Shown one piece after another: positions 46,308 to 53,785 of a stretch of DNA of 64,000 bases. The stretch is from Thiotrichales bacterium (GTDB lineage: Bacteria > Pseudomonadota > Gammaproteobacteria > Thiomicrospirales > Thiomicrospiraceae). Location of the stretch: positions 164,830-228,829 of the forward strand of contig JAFGXP010000017.1 of the NCBI GenBank assembly GCA_016936535.1, read 5' to 3'. The position numbers and the translations under genes are program-made. The notes under the pieces are model-generated. The model worked only from the letters and a program-made list of their open reading frames with translations, had not been told where the DNA came from and searched no databases. Numbering within the stretch: the first letter of the stretch is position 1; the number at the start of each line of letters is the position of its first letter.

Positions 46308-46718
46308 TTATTTACCCAGCTGAATGGTACGCAGCAGAAGCTGCTTGGAGGTATTCATTACCTCAATATTGCTCTCATAAGAACGCGATGCCGAAAGCAT
46401 ATTTGCCATCTCCTCGACGATATTGACGTTTGGCCGGAAAATGTACCCCTCGTCATTTGCCATCGGGTGGTTCGGGTTGTACTCCATCGGCAAAGGGGCT
46501 TGGCTCTCAATAATCTCCTTTACTCGCACACCGGATGCCGGTTGGTTGAGCGCATCTTCCATCAAGGTTGCAAATACCGGTTGTTTTGAACGATAGGTCT
46601 CTTGAGCATTCGAACTGACGCTGTCCACATTAGCCATATTCGATGCAATCGTGTTCAAACGCACGGTCTGCGCATGCATTCCCGTTGCGGAAATATCTAA
46701 AACTCTAAACAAAGACAT
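46308..46718 (-). CDS. flgC: Proximal rod protein FlgC
   Basis: FlgC is a proximal rod protein. The 136-residue product has MSLFRVLDISATGMHAQTVR, NTIASNMANVDSV, and the C-terminal VNIVEEMANMLSASRSYESN. AAGGAGAG precedes the ATG. It follows flgB by 40 bases. Confidence 0.97.
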   Translation of the reverse strand: MSLFRVLDISATGMHAQTVRLNTIASNMANVDSVSSNAQETYRSKQPVFATLMEDALNQPASGVRVKEIIESQAPLPMEYNPNHPMANDEGYIFRPNVNIVEEMANMLSASRSYESNIEVMNTSKQLLLRTIQLGK

Positions 46719-46758
46719 GCTCTCTCCTTATCGGTTTACCATCATCGTATCTGAGCGC

Positions 46759-47157
46759 TTATTCACCGCGCAAAGCGCCACGAATTCCGCTGATGCGGCT
46801 GTCAATAAACTCTAAGGTCGCTTGATGCTGCATGGCATTTTCCATAAATTGCGCTTTTTCAATGTGCGCCTCAACCGTATTGCCATCCAGTGACGGCTGA
46901 GTCGGCAGGCGGTATTTCAAAAAATCTTGGGTACTTAAAAGCGTGTCACCCGCCAAATGACGGTGGCTGGTGGCCTGCATGGGTAAGCTTTCTTTGTGAA
47001 AAGCATCCTGCTGCAGGGCTAAGGCTGCACGAAAATCAATGTCGCGCGCTTTAAAATTAGGGGTATCGGCATTGGCCAAGTTGCTGGCCAAGATTTGCCC
47101 GCGCTGCGTGCGAACTTGCAAAGCGTGTTCGTGAATGCCAAAAATAGACTCTGCCAT
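46759..47157 (-). CDS. flgB: Proximal rod protein FlgB
   Basis: FlgB is a proximal rod protein and the first gene of the flgBCDE unit. The 132-residue product has RTQRGQILASNLANADTPNF, KARDIDFRAAL and ENAMQHQATLEFIDSRISGI, the normal pattern. CAGGAG precedes the ATG and a sigma54 promoter lies about 55-70 bases upstream. Confidence 0.97.
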   Translation of the reverse strand: MAESIFGIHEHALQVRTQRGQILASNLANADTPNFKARDIDFRAALALQQDAFHKESLPMQATSHRHLAGDTLLSTQDFLKYRLPTQPSLDGNTVEAHIEKAQFMENAMQHQATLEFIDSRISGIRGALRGE

Positions 47158-47210
47158 CGTTTTCTCCTGAAGCTGCGCTTGATAACGATTAGGGTACCTA
47201 AAAAAATTAA

Positions 47211-47227
47211 AGCAAAGGCGGTGCCAA
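47211..47227 (-). promoter_or_regulatory. Sigma54 promoter of flgBCDE
   Basis: The minus strand reads TTGGCACCGCCTTTGCT. TGGCAC and TTGCT are both perfect consensus boxes and GG-GC spacing is exactly ten. An AT-rich stretch follows. Start of transcription is expected near 47200. Confidence 0.88.
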
Positions 47228-47302
47228 CTTGCGTTAAGCAGTCACAAGAAGCGGCTTGGGTAAAAAAGAGGTCATTGAATCTTCAATGCGGTAAAGATTG
47301 CC

Positions 47303-47323
47303 GCCGTAAACGTCTTTTACGGC
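47303..47323. repeat. Perfect 8-bp hairpin after flgT
   Basis: GCCGTAAA and TTTACGGC flank a five-base loop, 28 bases past the flgT stop codon. No T-run follows directly on the minus strand, though a run of six T lies about 40 bases further. It may mark the end of the cheV-flgT transcript or be a binding site near the flgB promoter. Confidence 0.45.
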
Positions 47324-47350
47324 AGCGGGGAAGAAAAAGGAAAGTGCATC

Positions 47351-48802
47351 TTACCAAGGCTTGACTCGGTCTCCAATTTGCACCAGCGCTTGATCGGCTT
47401 GCTGCGTCAGTGTGGCGACGACAAATTCGGCATGTACCGCCGTAACCCTGAGAAAAGCGCCCGGACGACGCTCATCGCCGAGCGTTCGTCCAGCAAACTG
47501 TACCGGCATGCCTAAGCGATGATGCACCGCTAAATCGTCGCCAACCTGCACGCCACTTTGATTATTAAGCAGCAAATAATAATTGCCATCGCGAATCTCA
47601 ACCACTTCACCTTCAAGCGGTTGACACCGTAGCTGTTGCTGGACTGCGGCCACTTGTTGATTCAGGAGTTGATCAAAGGCTTGACCAGTCTCGGTGGCAA
47701 AAAAACCACTGGTAGCAAAGGGACGTTCTCGTCCAACGCGAGTCTTGCCATGCACCTCTAATCCCTGGCGCTGTTGATGCAACAATTGGGCATTTAATGC
47801 ATCGACCAAGTACCAGTCCAGTTCAATAAAGCGCTGGTCAGCAGCCAGTTGCCAATCGTAGAAACGCTTGAGTTGATTGCCCAAACCGTTATCTGGCATT
47901 GTCGCCTGCGCAGAACGTAACACCGTTAGCAGAATAAATTGCGCGCCTGTTTGGTTGTACAGATCTTGCAATAAGGCTGGATTCAAATTCGGTGCAATGG
48001 TCAGATTGGGTTGCAAATCAATTTGTTGTCCTAACAAGCCTAAATTTTGCTGGCCGGCATTCGCCAAGCGTCTTTGCAGTTCTAAGGTAAAACCATTGAC
48101 CAAATTGCTTAAATCGTTGCTACCCGCGATATCTTCAACCGCTAAGGGGGCAATCAAAACTTTCGGACTGTATTGACGGCCAAATAAATCTGGGCACTGG
48201 TTCGCTTCACTCCCTAAACACACTTCGAGTTCAACTTCATACAACAAAGGGCCGGTTTTCGTTTGACCAAAACGATCTTCAGCCTCTTCAAGCCCTGCTC
48301 GCAACACCGTGTAATTTTTAACCCGTGCACGACTGACAAATCGTGAAGTCTCCCGAGTCAGCGTGTGATTTTGCATGGTAATGTCGCTGTTGACAGACAG
48401 GTCACGCTGCATGGTTGCGTTTTTTAACGCATCACGAATTGCCATTTTTTCAGCAAAACGTTCATCCCCTGCCTCAACCGAGGCGCGCCCAAGGCTGCGG
48501 ACACAATCCGTTTTGGCGATTGGAGAACGCATAGCTTGCTTTTGGACCTTTACGTCTGCCAGCGGCTTGTTTTCCAGACGGGGTTGGGCAATACACCGCC
48601 CTTCAGCGTCATATTGGTACTCAACACCTGGCAGACACTTTTGTGAGCTTTGGACGCTGCGTGACTCTGTTTCAAATAAATCCGGAAAATCGTCTGCTTG
48701 CACCCCCTGACTTAGACCCAAAAAAATGATCGAAAGACTCAAATACCCTAGCCAAACCAAGGGAGCTCGAAAATACAGAGACCAATGAAAAATTGAACAC
48801 AT
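47351..48802 (-). CDS. flgT: Flagellar assembly protein FlgT (H-ring)
   Basis: FlgT forms the H ring around the L and P rings in Vibrio and helps recruit stator accessory proteins. The 483-residue precursor has a signal peptide (about 1-36, ending VQA), an N-terminal domain with GRASVEAGDERFAEKMAIRD and ALKNATMQ typical of FlgT, a middle TolB-N-like domain (SPKVLIAPLAVEDIAGSNDL), and a C-terminal domain with VVEIRDGNYYLLLNNQSGVQ. It is about 100 residues longer than Vibrio FlgT. It follows cheV by 21 bases. Confidence 0.86.
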   Translation of the reverse strand: MCSIFHWSLYFRAPLVWLGYLSLSIIFLGLSQGVQADDFPDLFETESRSVQSSQKCLPGVEYQYDAEGRCIAQPRLENKPLADVKVQKQAMRSPIAKTDCVRSLGRASVEAGDERFAEKMAIRDALKNATMQRDLSVNSDITMQNHTLTRETSRFVSRARVKNYTVLRAGLEEAEDRFGQTKTGPLLYEVELEVCLGSEANQCPDLFGRQYSPKVLIAPLAVEDIAGSNDLSNLVNGFTLELQRRLANAGQQNLGLLGQQIDLQPNLTIAPNLNPALLQDLYNQTGAQFILLTVLRSAQATMPDNGLGNQLKRFYDWQLAADQRFIELDWYLVDALNAQLLHQQRQGLEVHGKTRVGRERPFATSGFFATETGQAFDQLLNQQVAAVQQQLRCQPLEGEVVEIRDGNYYLLLNNQSGVQVGDDLAVHHRLGMPVQFAGRTLGDERRPGAFLRVTAVHAEFVVATLTQQADQALVQIGDRVKPW

Positions 48803-48823
48803 CTAGACGACACTCCTGTAAGC

Positions 48824-49798
48824 TCAAACGCCCGGTGCCGATAGGGTAGCGGTCACTTGTTCAATTCGTGACACAATCACCCGCGCCAACTGATCCGAAT
48901 GCCATTTGGAAATAAAAACATTGGCCCCGACTTTTTCGGTTAGTTTGTCATTAAACCCCCCGCTGAGCGAAGAGTTCAGCACCACATACATTGATTTCAA
49001 ACGCTCGTCCTTACGAATGCTGGAGGTCAGGGTATATCCATCCATTTCGGGCATTTCAATATCAGAAATCACCATCAATACTCGCTCACTGAGTGGCGGT
49101 CCCATACCCTGTTCGGCCTCTTGCGCCCACTTTTGCAACATCTCAAGAGCACGCTTGCCGTTATTCACAATTTTGCTGGCAATGCCCATGCTGTCCAAAA
49201 TGGTTTTAAGCTGATTGCGCGCAACCGCAGAATCATCTGCGCAGAGAATAAAGTAGTTTTTGCCTTGGGTTTTACTTAGGTTTTGTCGAATAAAATCTTC
49301 TGAAACATCACTCTTACTGCCCGACACCTCGACCAACACTTTTTCCACATCCACAATTTCGACCAACTGTTCTTGAGCACGGGTTATACCCGTCAAATAG
49401 TTGACGTTTTGCAATGTTTCTGGCGGCGGTAAAATGTCCTCCCAACGCAGATGAACAATCCGATCGACATTCTCAACTAAGAAACCTTGAATCGAGCTGT
49501 TAAACTCGGTGACGATGGTTAAGCTTTCCGCATATTTTTCAGGGTCGATTGCCGGTAAATCCAAAGCTTTAGCCAAATCAATCATCGGCATGGTTTGGCC
49601 ACGAATGTCTGAGACGCCAACAATTCTTGGATCCGATTTGGGCACGGGTGAAATGGCAGGTGTGCGAATGACTTCGCGAACTTTAAAAACATTGATGCCA
49701 AACAACTGCTTGCCGCGTATGGTGAACAGCAACAATTCCATCCGGTTCATACCGGCCAAGCTGGTACGCTGATCGACGCCTTTTAAAAAGTTCGCCAT
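48824..49798 (-). CDS. cheV: Chemotaxis coupling protein CheV
   Basis: CheV couples receptors to CheA and can be tuned by phosphorylation. The 324-residue protein has an N-terminal CheW domain (about 20-160, FGINVFKVREVIRTPAISPV, VGVSDIRGQTMPMIDLAKAL) and a receiver domain (about 182-310) with D188-D189 and phosphoacceptor D246 in ISDIEMPEMDGYTL. I use the ATG at 49798, which follows AGGAG; an earlier frame to 49861 has no ribosome site. It is divergent from flgA, and cheV next to flgA is common in Pseudomonas-like clusters. Confidence 0.95.
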   Translation of the reverse strand: MANFLKGVDQRTSLAGMNRMELLLFTIRGKQLFGINVFKVREVIRTPAISPVPKSDPRIVGVSDIRGQTMPMIDLAKALDLPAIDPEKYAESLTIVTEFNSSIQGFLVENVDRIVHLRWEDILPPPETLQNVNYLTGITRAQEQLVEIVDVEKVLVEVSGSKSDVSEDFIRQNLSKTQGKNYFILCADDSAVARNQLKTILDSMGIASKIVNNGKRALEMLQKWAQEAEQGMGPPLSERVLMVISDIEMPEMDGYTLTSSIRKDERLKSMYVVLNSSLSGGFNDKLTEKVGANVFISKWHSDQLARVIVSRIEQVTATLSAPGV

Positions 49799-49832
49799 TT
49801 TTTTCTCCTGTCTTTGTCGCCTGCAGCGGTAG

Positions 49833-49847
49833 TGGCGTGCAATTTGC
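49833..49847 (+). promoter_or_regulatory. Sigma54 promoter of flgA
   Basis: The plus strand reads TGGCGTGCAATTTGC: TGGC and TTGC boxes with GG-GC spacing of ten. The expected start is near 49859, about 57 bases before the flgA ATG. The site overlaps a similar element on the opposite strand. Confidence 0.7.
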
Positions 49848-49850
49848 CAA
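49833..49850 (-). promoter_or_regulatory. Possible sigma54 promoter of cheV
   Basis: The minus strand reads TTGGCAAATTGCACGCCA: TGGCA is good, GG-GC spacing is ten, but the -12 box ACGCC is weak. The predicted start near 49823 is 25 bases upstream of cheV and leaves the AGGAG ribosome site intact. It covers the same bases as the flgA promoter. Confidence 0.42.
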
Positions 49851-49915
49851 ATGCCCAGCATCGAGGCACAATAAAAACCCTGTCTTAACCCATTTTCTGT
49901 TTTTAAAAGGGTCTT

Positions 49916-50674
49916 ATGCCGTACTTGCTCTTAGCGCGCTTTTTTCACGATGATTGCCTCTTTTTCAGACCCAACGTCTGGATGGCCGTTTTGCTGCTTT
50001 TCAGCTCTGGGACTGCCTTAGCACAAACTCAATCCTTTCAATCAGCCGAGCAAATTCACCAAAAGTTATTGAACTATCTCAAACAAAAAGTGGCAAAGCA
50101 AGAAGCTCACCAACAACTCTATGAACCCGAATTTGAACTACGCGCACTCAGTGAAACCCTTAAGTTGCCGGCCTGTCAGACCGAACTCCAAATTCACGAC
50201 CGCAATCCGGATGCTTATGCTGGACGCATGACACTTGGCGTAAGTTGTGATTCACCCAAATGGCAAGTGTACATTCCTGCTAACGTCAACGGAAAAATAA
50301 ACGTTGTCATGACTCGTCGTGCCGTTTTGAAGAACACCGCCTTAACGGCAGAGGACTTACAGGAAGTGCTGATTCCTTATCGTCAAGAACCGGCGCAAAG
50401 CGTGCATTCAATTACCACTGCGATTGGAATGCGTACCAAGCGCGCACTTGGTGCACAAACCATTCTTAAGATTCGTGATTTGCAACCGCCTTATTGGGTG
50501 TTTAAACAGCAGAAAGTGACTATCATCACCCATTTCGGCGCTGTTGAAGTGCGCACTTCAGGGACGGCTTTAGAAAATGGTGTCAAAGAACAACAGGTGG
50601 AGATCATTAATAACCAATCGCAAAAAACCCTTAAAGGCATAGTTATTGCTCCAAACACGGTCTATATTCCTTGA
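49916..50674 (+). CDS. flgA: P-ring assembly chaperone FlgA
   Basis: FlgA is the periplasmic chaperone for P-ring assembly. The 252-residue precursor has a signal peptide (to about residue 36, GTALA-QTQ), and the C-terminal SAF-like domain with VVMTRRAVLKNTALTAEDLQ, AIGMRTKRALGAQTILKIRD and IVIAPNTVYIP at the end, typical of FlgA. AAAGGG precedes the ATG. It opens the plus-strand group flgA-flgM-flgN. Confidence 0.93.
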   Translation: MPYLLLARFFHDDCLFFRPNVWMAVLLLFSSGTALAQTQSFQSAEQIHQKLLNYLKQKVAKQEAHQQLYEPEFELRALSETLKLPACQTELQIHDRNPDAYAGRMTLGVSCDSPKWQVYIPANVNGKINVVMTRRAVLKNTALTAEDLQEVLIPYRQEPAQSVHSITTAIGMRTKRALGAQTILKIRDLQPPYWVFKQQKVTIITHFGAVEVRTSGTALENGVKEQQVEIINNQSQKTLKGIVIAPNTVYIP

Positions 50675-50856
50675 TGCGCTTTCTTCCATCGCCAAGATTC
50701 TTTAGAATGCGAGCTTGGTAGATTTAATCGCAACGAGTAAAATTTTTTTAAATTCGGCTCAAGTTCTTTTTTTCTTTGCCGTTACAGCGTTTATGGAAAA
50801 CTAAAGTGGCCACCTTGATTATAACTTGGCCCATTCATTTAGAAGAGGCACTCAAA

Positions 50857-51171
50857 ATGGACATCAAAAACCTCAATTCACCCGCTGTAAATACTCGCAC
50901 CAGCGAACTGAATAAAAGCAGCCTGACAGACCCTGCAAATCCAGCGGCAGTCAACACTGGCAAAACCGACGATGTGCAGGACCGTGTTACCCTAACAGAC
51001 ATGCAAGGCCAGTTACGTGCCCTTGAGCAGAAAGCTCAGGGAGTCCCTGACGGTCACCAAGAGCGAATTGCTCAGCTACGTGATGCCATCAATAATGGCA
51101 GCTACCAAGTGAACGCACAAAAGATTGCCGATCGTTTGCTGCAGACAGAAACGCTTTTTTTCCGCTTGTAA
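50857..51171 (+). CDS. flgM: Anti-sigma28 factor FlgM
   Basis: FlgM holds sigma28 (FliA) inactive until the hook is complete and FlgM is exported. The 104-residue protein starts MDIKNLNSPAVNTR (ATG at 50857, AGAGG upstream) and ends with the sigma-binding region RIAQLRDAINNGSYQVNAQK and IADRLLQTETLF, the family signature. The 180 bases between flgA and flgM show an inverted repeat (near 50692-50718) but no convincing sigma28 or sigma54 promoter. Confidence 0.92.
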   Translation: MDIKNLNSPAVNTRTSELNKSSLTDPANPAAVNTGKTDDVQDRVTLTDMQGQLRALEQKAQGVPDGHQERIAQLRDAINNGSYQVNAQKIADRLLQTETLFFRL

Positions 51172-51180
51172 CCTAAGAGA

Positions 51181-51672
51181 ATGCTGCCCTTGACTGCTCG
51201 CCCCTCTGACAAAGTGATTGACGATTTCGTCCAGCATCTAACTCCGCATTTAGAGGCCTTTTTAGGGGCACTGGAACAAGAAGCGACACATTTGCGGACA
51301 GGATCGGCAGAACAATTGCAACAAATCAGCTTACAAAAACAGCGCTTGGCCGAAGAGATTGAACGGCAGCGTCAACTTTGGGGCGAAACCTACCCAGAAC
51401 ACCCACTTGAGCTGAATTCATTATTGGCTTTCGCGCAAGCCTCAGCCCTGCCACCCGATCTGGCAACACAGATTCAACATTTGCATTCGCTTATAGAGCG
51501 TTGCTACCAGCTTAATCAAACCAATGGCGTTACTATTCAAAGTTTGAATAACATCAATCAACATCTTCTGCAGCTCTACACTGGCCAAACCAAAACCCCT
51601 GATCTGTACACATCTCGTGGCGCCACAAAGAAAGGGACAAACCCTCTGCGCATTCCGCTCGGAAAAGCCTGA
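51181..51672 (+). CDS. flgN: Flagellar chaperone FlgN
   Basis: FlgN is the chaperone for FlgK and FlgL. The 163-residue helical protein starts nine bases after flgM. It contains HLEAFLGALEQEATHLRTGS and ISLQKQRLAEEIERQRQLWG in the N-terminal helices and NQTNGVTIQSLNNINQHLLQ further on, followed by a Lys/Arg-rich tail. Family similarity is weak, so the call rests on helical character, NxxNG motif and position after flgM. Confidence 0.86.
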   Translation: MLPLTARPSDKVIDDFVQHLTPHLEAFLGALEQEATHLRTGSAEQLQQISLQKQRLAEEIERQRQLWGETYPEHPLELNSLLAFAQASALPPDLATQIQHLHSLIERCYQLNQTNGVTIQSLNNINQHLLQLYTGQTKTPDLYTSRGATKKGTNPLRIPLGKA

Positions 51673-51684
51673 TTATCGTTGAAA

Positions 51685-51700
51685 CGGCCCAATACTTGCT
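51685..51700 (+). promoter_or_regulatory. Possible sigma54 promoter of the PilZ gene
   Basis: The plus strand reads CGGCCCAATACTTGCT: GG-GC spacing ten and a perfect TTGCT -12 box, with a partial -24 box. It lies about 115 bases before the PilZ gene when measured from the predicted start, which is long but possible. Confidence 0.45.
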
Positions 51701-51826
51701 TTTCAAATCCGTAGAAATCCGTAAACTAACCACTAAGTGCAAAAGGCTTGATGAATCGTCAGCACCGTCTGTCGTTACAACCTATTTTTGCACCTTGGTC
51801 GATGAATTCAAAAGAGAGCAACCAGC

Positions 51827-52396
51827 ATGAGCCAAGCCGGGCAAAGATCCTATTTTCGTATTGATGTTAATCTCCGCTGCAGCTATCGCATCATCCCGGC
51901 TGAGCGCTTAGCGCAAACCCCTTTTCCAGAGAGCACCAAAGCCAGTTATATTGAATCGCAGATGATGCAAGACTTTTCCGATCTTGATCAGCAAATTCAG
52001 CAAGCGATTGGCGCCATTCAAGAACGCAGTGAATTGTTGGCCAATGCGTTAAATGCCTTGAATCGTAAATTGAATTTTTTAATCGAAACCATGGACACAA
52101 CACAGATTGCGAAAGCCATCCCTGTTCGCTCAGTGAATTTAAGCGGCAATGGCATTGCACTCGACATCGCAGGGCCTATCCACCCTGAAGACAAGGTCGA
52201 TTTGTTAATGCAACCCTTGGAAAACGAAGCGCCGATTTTGGTTCGCGCCAGCGTGATTACGACCCAGCCTGCTCAGGATGGTCAGCGTCAGCGAGTCGCT
52301 CTGCAGTACGATAACTTAAGCGAAGAAGACCGGCGAAAATTGATTTTCTTTATTCAGGCAAAAGAAATTGAATTGGCGCGTGGCAATAAATCCTAA
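51827..52396 (+). CDS. PilZ-domain protein with coiled-coil insert
   Basis: A 189-residue protein with both c-di-GMP motifs of PilZ: RSYFR at residues 7-11 (RxxxR) and NLSGNG at 104-109 (D/N-x-S-x-x-G). The two are separated by about 90 residues, of which 45-90 form heptad-patterned helices (DFSDLDQQIQQAIGAIQERS), as in oligomeric PilZ proteins such as XC_6012. No YcgR N-terminal domain is present. It probably binds c-di-GMP and, given its place after flgN, could affect motility or motor function; the target is unknown. AGAGAGCAACCAGC precedes the ATG. Confidence 0.85.
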   Translation: MSQAGQRSYFRIDVNLRCSYRIIPAERLAQTPFPESTKASYIESQMMQDFSDLDQQIQQAIGAIQERSELLANALNALNRKLNFLIETMDTTQIAKAIPVRSVNLSGNGIALDIAGPIHPEDKVDLLMQPLENEAPILVRASVITTQPAQDGQRQRVALQYDNLSEEDRRKLIFFIQAKEIELARGNKS

Positions 52397-52574
52397 GAGG
52401 CATTAAATTTTAGAGAAACCTCCAATTCGAAGATTTGGTTGCCATACATTTTGTGCAAGGTGCAGTCTATTAAACAGAGCTTTACTAAAGCCAAGCCTTT
52501 CTTTCAGGCTCGATTCACAAAATCCTTATCTGCTTAATGACCCAAGACGTGAATAATCAAACGACGGCAGCCTC

Positions 52575-52877
52575 TTAGGGATAAGCGTAACGCTTATCTC
52601 CCTGCTTTTTTGCCGGCTCTTCGGCTGCTTTTGGTTTTTGTAACTGCTGATCCAAACCTTGTACTTTACGCTCAAGCAGCTGAATTCGATTATCCGTCTC
52701 TTGCCACTGTTGATGCTGTTGCTGCTGCGTTTCTTTAAGCTGCCCTAAGGCCTGATCTTGCTTACCGTTTTGGGTTTCTAGCACGCGAACCCTTGTGCTG
52801 ATACTGGCCGCAACCGCAACCCCTTCAAACACGACCAATGCACTGAATACCGCAATTTGTAAAGTGGACTTTTGCAT
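52575..52877 (-). CDS. Small membrane-anchored coiled-coil protein
   Basis: I do not recognise this 100-residue protein. It has an N-terminal hydrophobic segment (about 5-26, IAVFSALVVFEGVAVAASIS), then a coiled coil of Gln/Glu/Lys-rich heptads (about 30-80, including RVRVLETQNGKQDQALGQLK), and a Lys/Pro-rich tail ending DKRYAYP. It is probably periplasmic and anchored in the inner membrane. AGAGG precedes the ATG at 52877. It is the last gene of the flgP cluster, 21 bases after flgP. The 178 bases between it and the convergent PilZ gene show only a weak 5-bp stem. Confidence 0.7.
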   Translation of the reverse strand: MQKSTLQIAVFSALVVFEGVAVAASISTRVRVLETQNGKQDQALGQLKETQQQQHQQWQETDNRIQLLERKVQGLDQQLQKPKAAEEPAKKQGDKRYAYP

Positions 52878-52898
52878 ATAACACCTCTGACTCACCCA

Positions 52899-53462
52899 CT
52901 ATTGAAAAGTGCGAACTTGATAAAGGCTCTCCGCATCGGCGGCAGCGGAATCCTCAAGTGTGTAAACAAATGCCTTTTCAAAAAACGCTTTATCAACGTA
53001 CACTTCAAGAACCGTTTCATAGTTATCATCTGCCATGGGCGTAACACTGACAACGCGAGCACCACGCACCACGGCATTAATCCGCGCCCGGAAAGAGTCA
53101 TTTTTGGCGGTCAGTGTCGAAACCGAGGTATTACTGTCAATTTGGATGCCAGAAATTTGTTCAGCCAAAGCGCGATAAGCGTCTAATTTAGAGGCGCGAA
53201 TGGCCATTAAACGACGTTGTCCCGGCGTATAGTTGGCAAAAGTACTTTCTGCACCATAACCAATTCCGCTGATTTTGATGAGCTCCGATTTCTGTGTTTC
53301 TGGCGCAGCAGGTGCTGAAACCATCTTTGTCACTGGATTTGAATCGGACTGTGAACAACAATCTTGTGTTTGTGTATCTGCGGTTTTAGGCGCTGAGGTA
53401 CATCCGACTGCGCCTAACGCCAAGGTCGATACCAAACTGGCTAATAAAAATGACTTTTTCAT
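52899..53462 (-). CDS. flgP: Flagellar outer-membrane lipoprotein FlgP (LPP20 family)
   Basis: FlgP is an outer-membrane lipoprotein needed for motility in Vibrio and forming the basal disk in Campylobacter. The 187-residue precursor starts at ATG 53462 with AAGGAG upstream and has lipobox AVGC with Cys21. A linker rich in Cys, Ser and Thr (two Cys at 36-37 by my count) is followed by the LPP20 domain: GQRRLMAIRASKLDAYRALA, EQISGIQIDSNTSVSTLTAK, and ARVVSVTPMADDNYETVLEV. The gene lies with flgT and other flagellar genes, which supports FlgP over a generic LPP20 protein. Confidence 0.82.
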   Translation of the reverse strand: MKKSFLLASLVSTLALGAVGCTSAPKTADTQTQDCCSQSDSNPVTKMVSAPAAPETQKSELIKISGIGYGAESTFANYTPGQRRLMAIRASKLDAYRALAEQISGIQIDSNTSVSTLTAKNDSFRARINAVVRGARVVSVTPMADDNYETVLEVYVDKAFFEKAFVYTLEDSAAADAESLYQVRTFQ

Positions 53463-53533
53463 ATTAAGTCTCCTTGTAAGTTTGCCATACGAATTGATAT
53501 AACGGCTTCTCAGCCAAATCATTAACTAAAAAA

Positions 53534-53773
53534 TCATTCAGACACGGTGCGGTGAGCGGGTTCGTTCAAATAACGGCGTTGACCGGCGTTTTCTGCTTCA
53601 GGTTGATTGCTATCGCGGTAATAATTTGGCACCTGAACATAGGGACCGCGATCTCGCTCATAACCCAATTGCTCCACCAAATGAATCGACTGCTGCTTGA
53701 CCCAAGGAATTGGTTTTTGACTGCATCCCGCTAAAGCCAACCCTGCCAAGATGGTAAAAAGTTTGCGCACCAT
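53534..53773 (-). CDS. Small lipoprotein of the flgP cluster
   Basis: A 79-residue putative lipoprotein with lipobox ALAGC (Cys17) after MVRKLFTILAGL. The mature part of about 62 residues is rich in Tyr, Arg and Pro (RDRGPYVQVPNYYRDSNQPE) and matches no family I recall. GAGGAGC lies seven bases before the ATG at 53773. It sits twelve bases after the membrane coiled-coil gene and 71 bases before flgP, so it probably belongs to the same transcript and the outer membrane. Confidence 0.75.
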   Translation of the reverse strand: MVRKLFTILAGLALAGCSQKPIPWVKQQSIHLVEQLGYERDRGPYVQVPNYYRDSNQPEAENAGQRRYLNEPAHRTVSE

Positions 53774-53785
53774 ACTCAACGCTCC

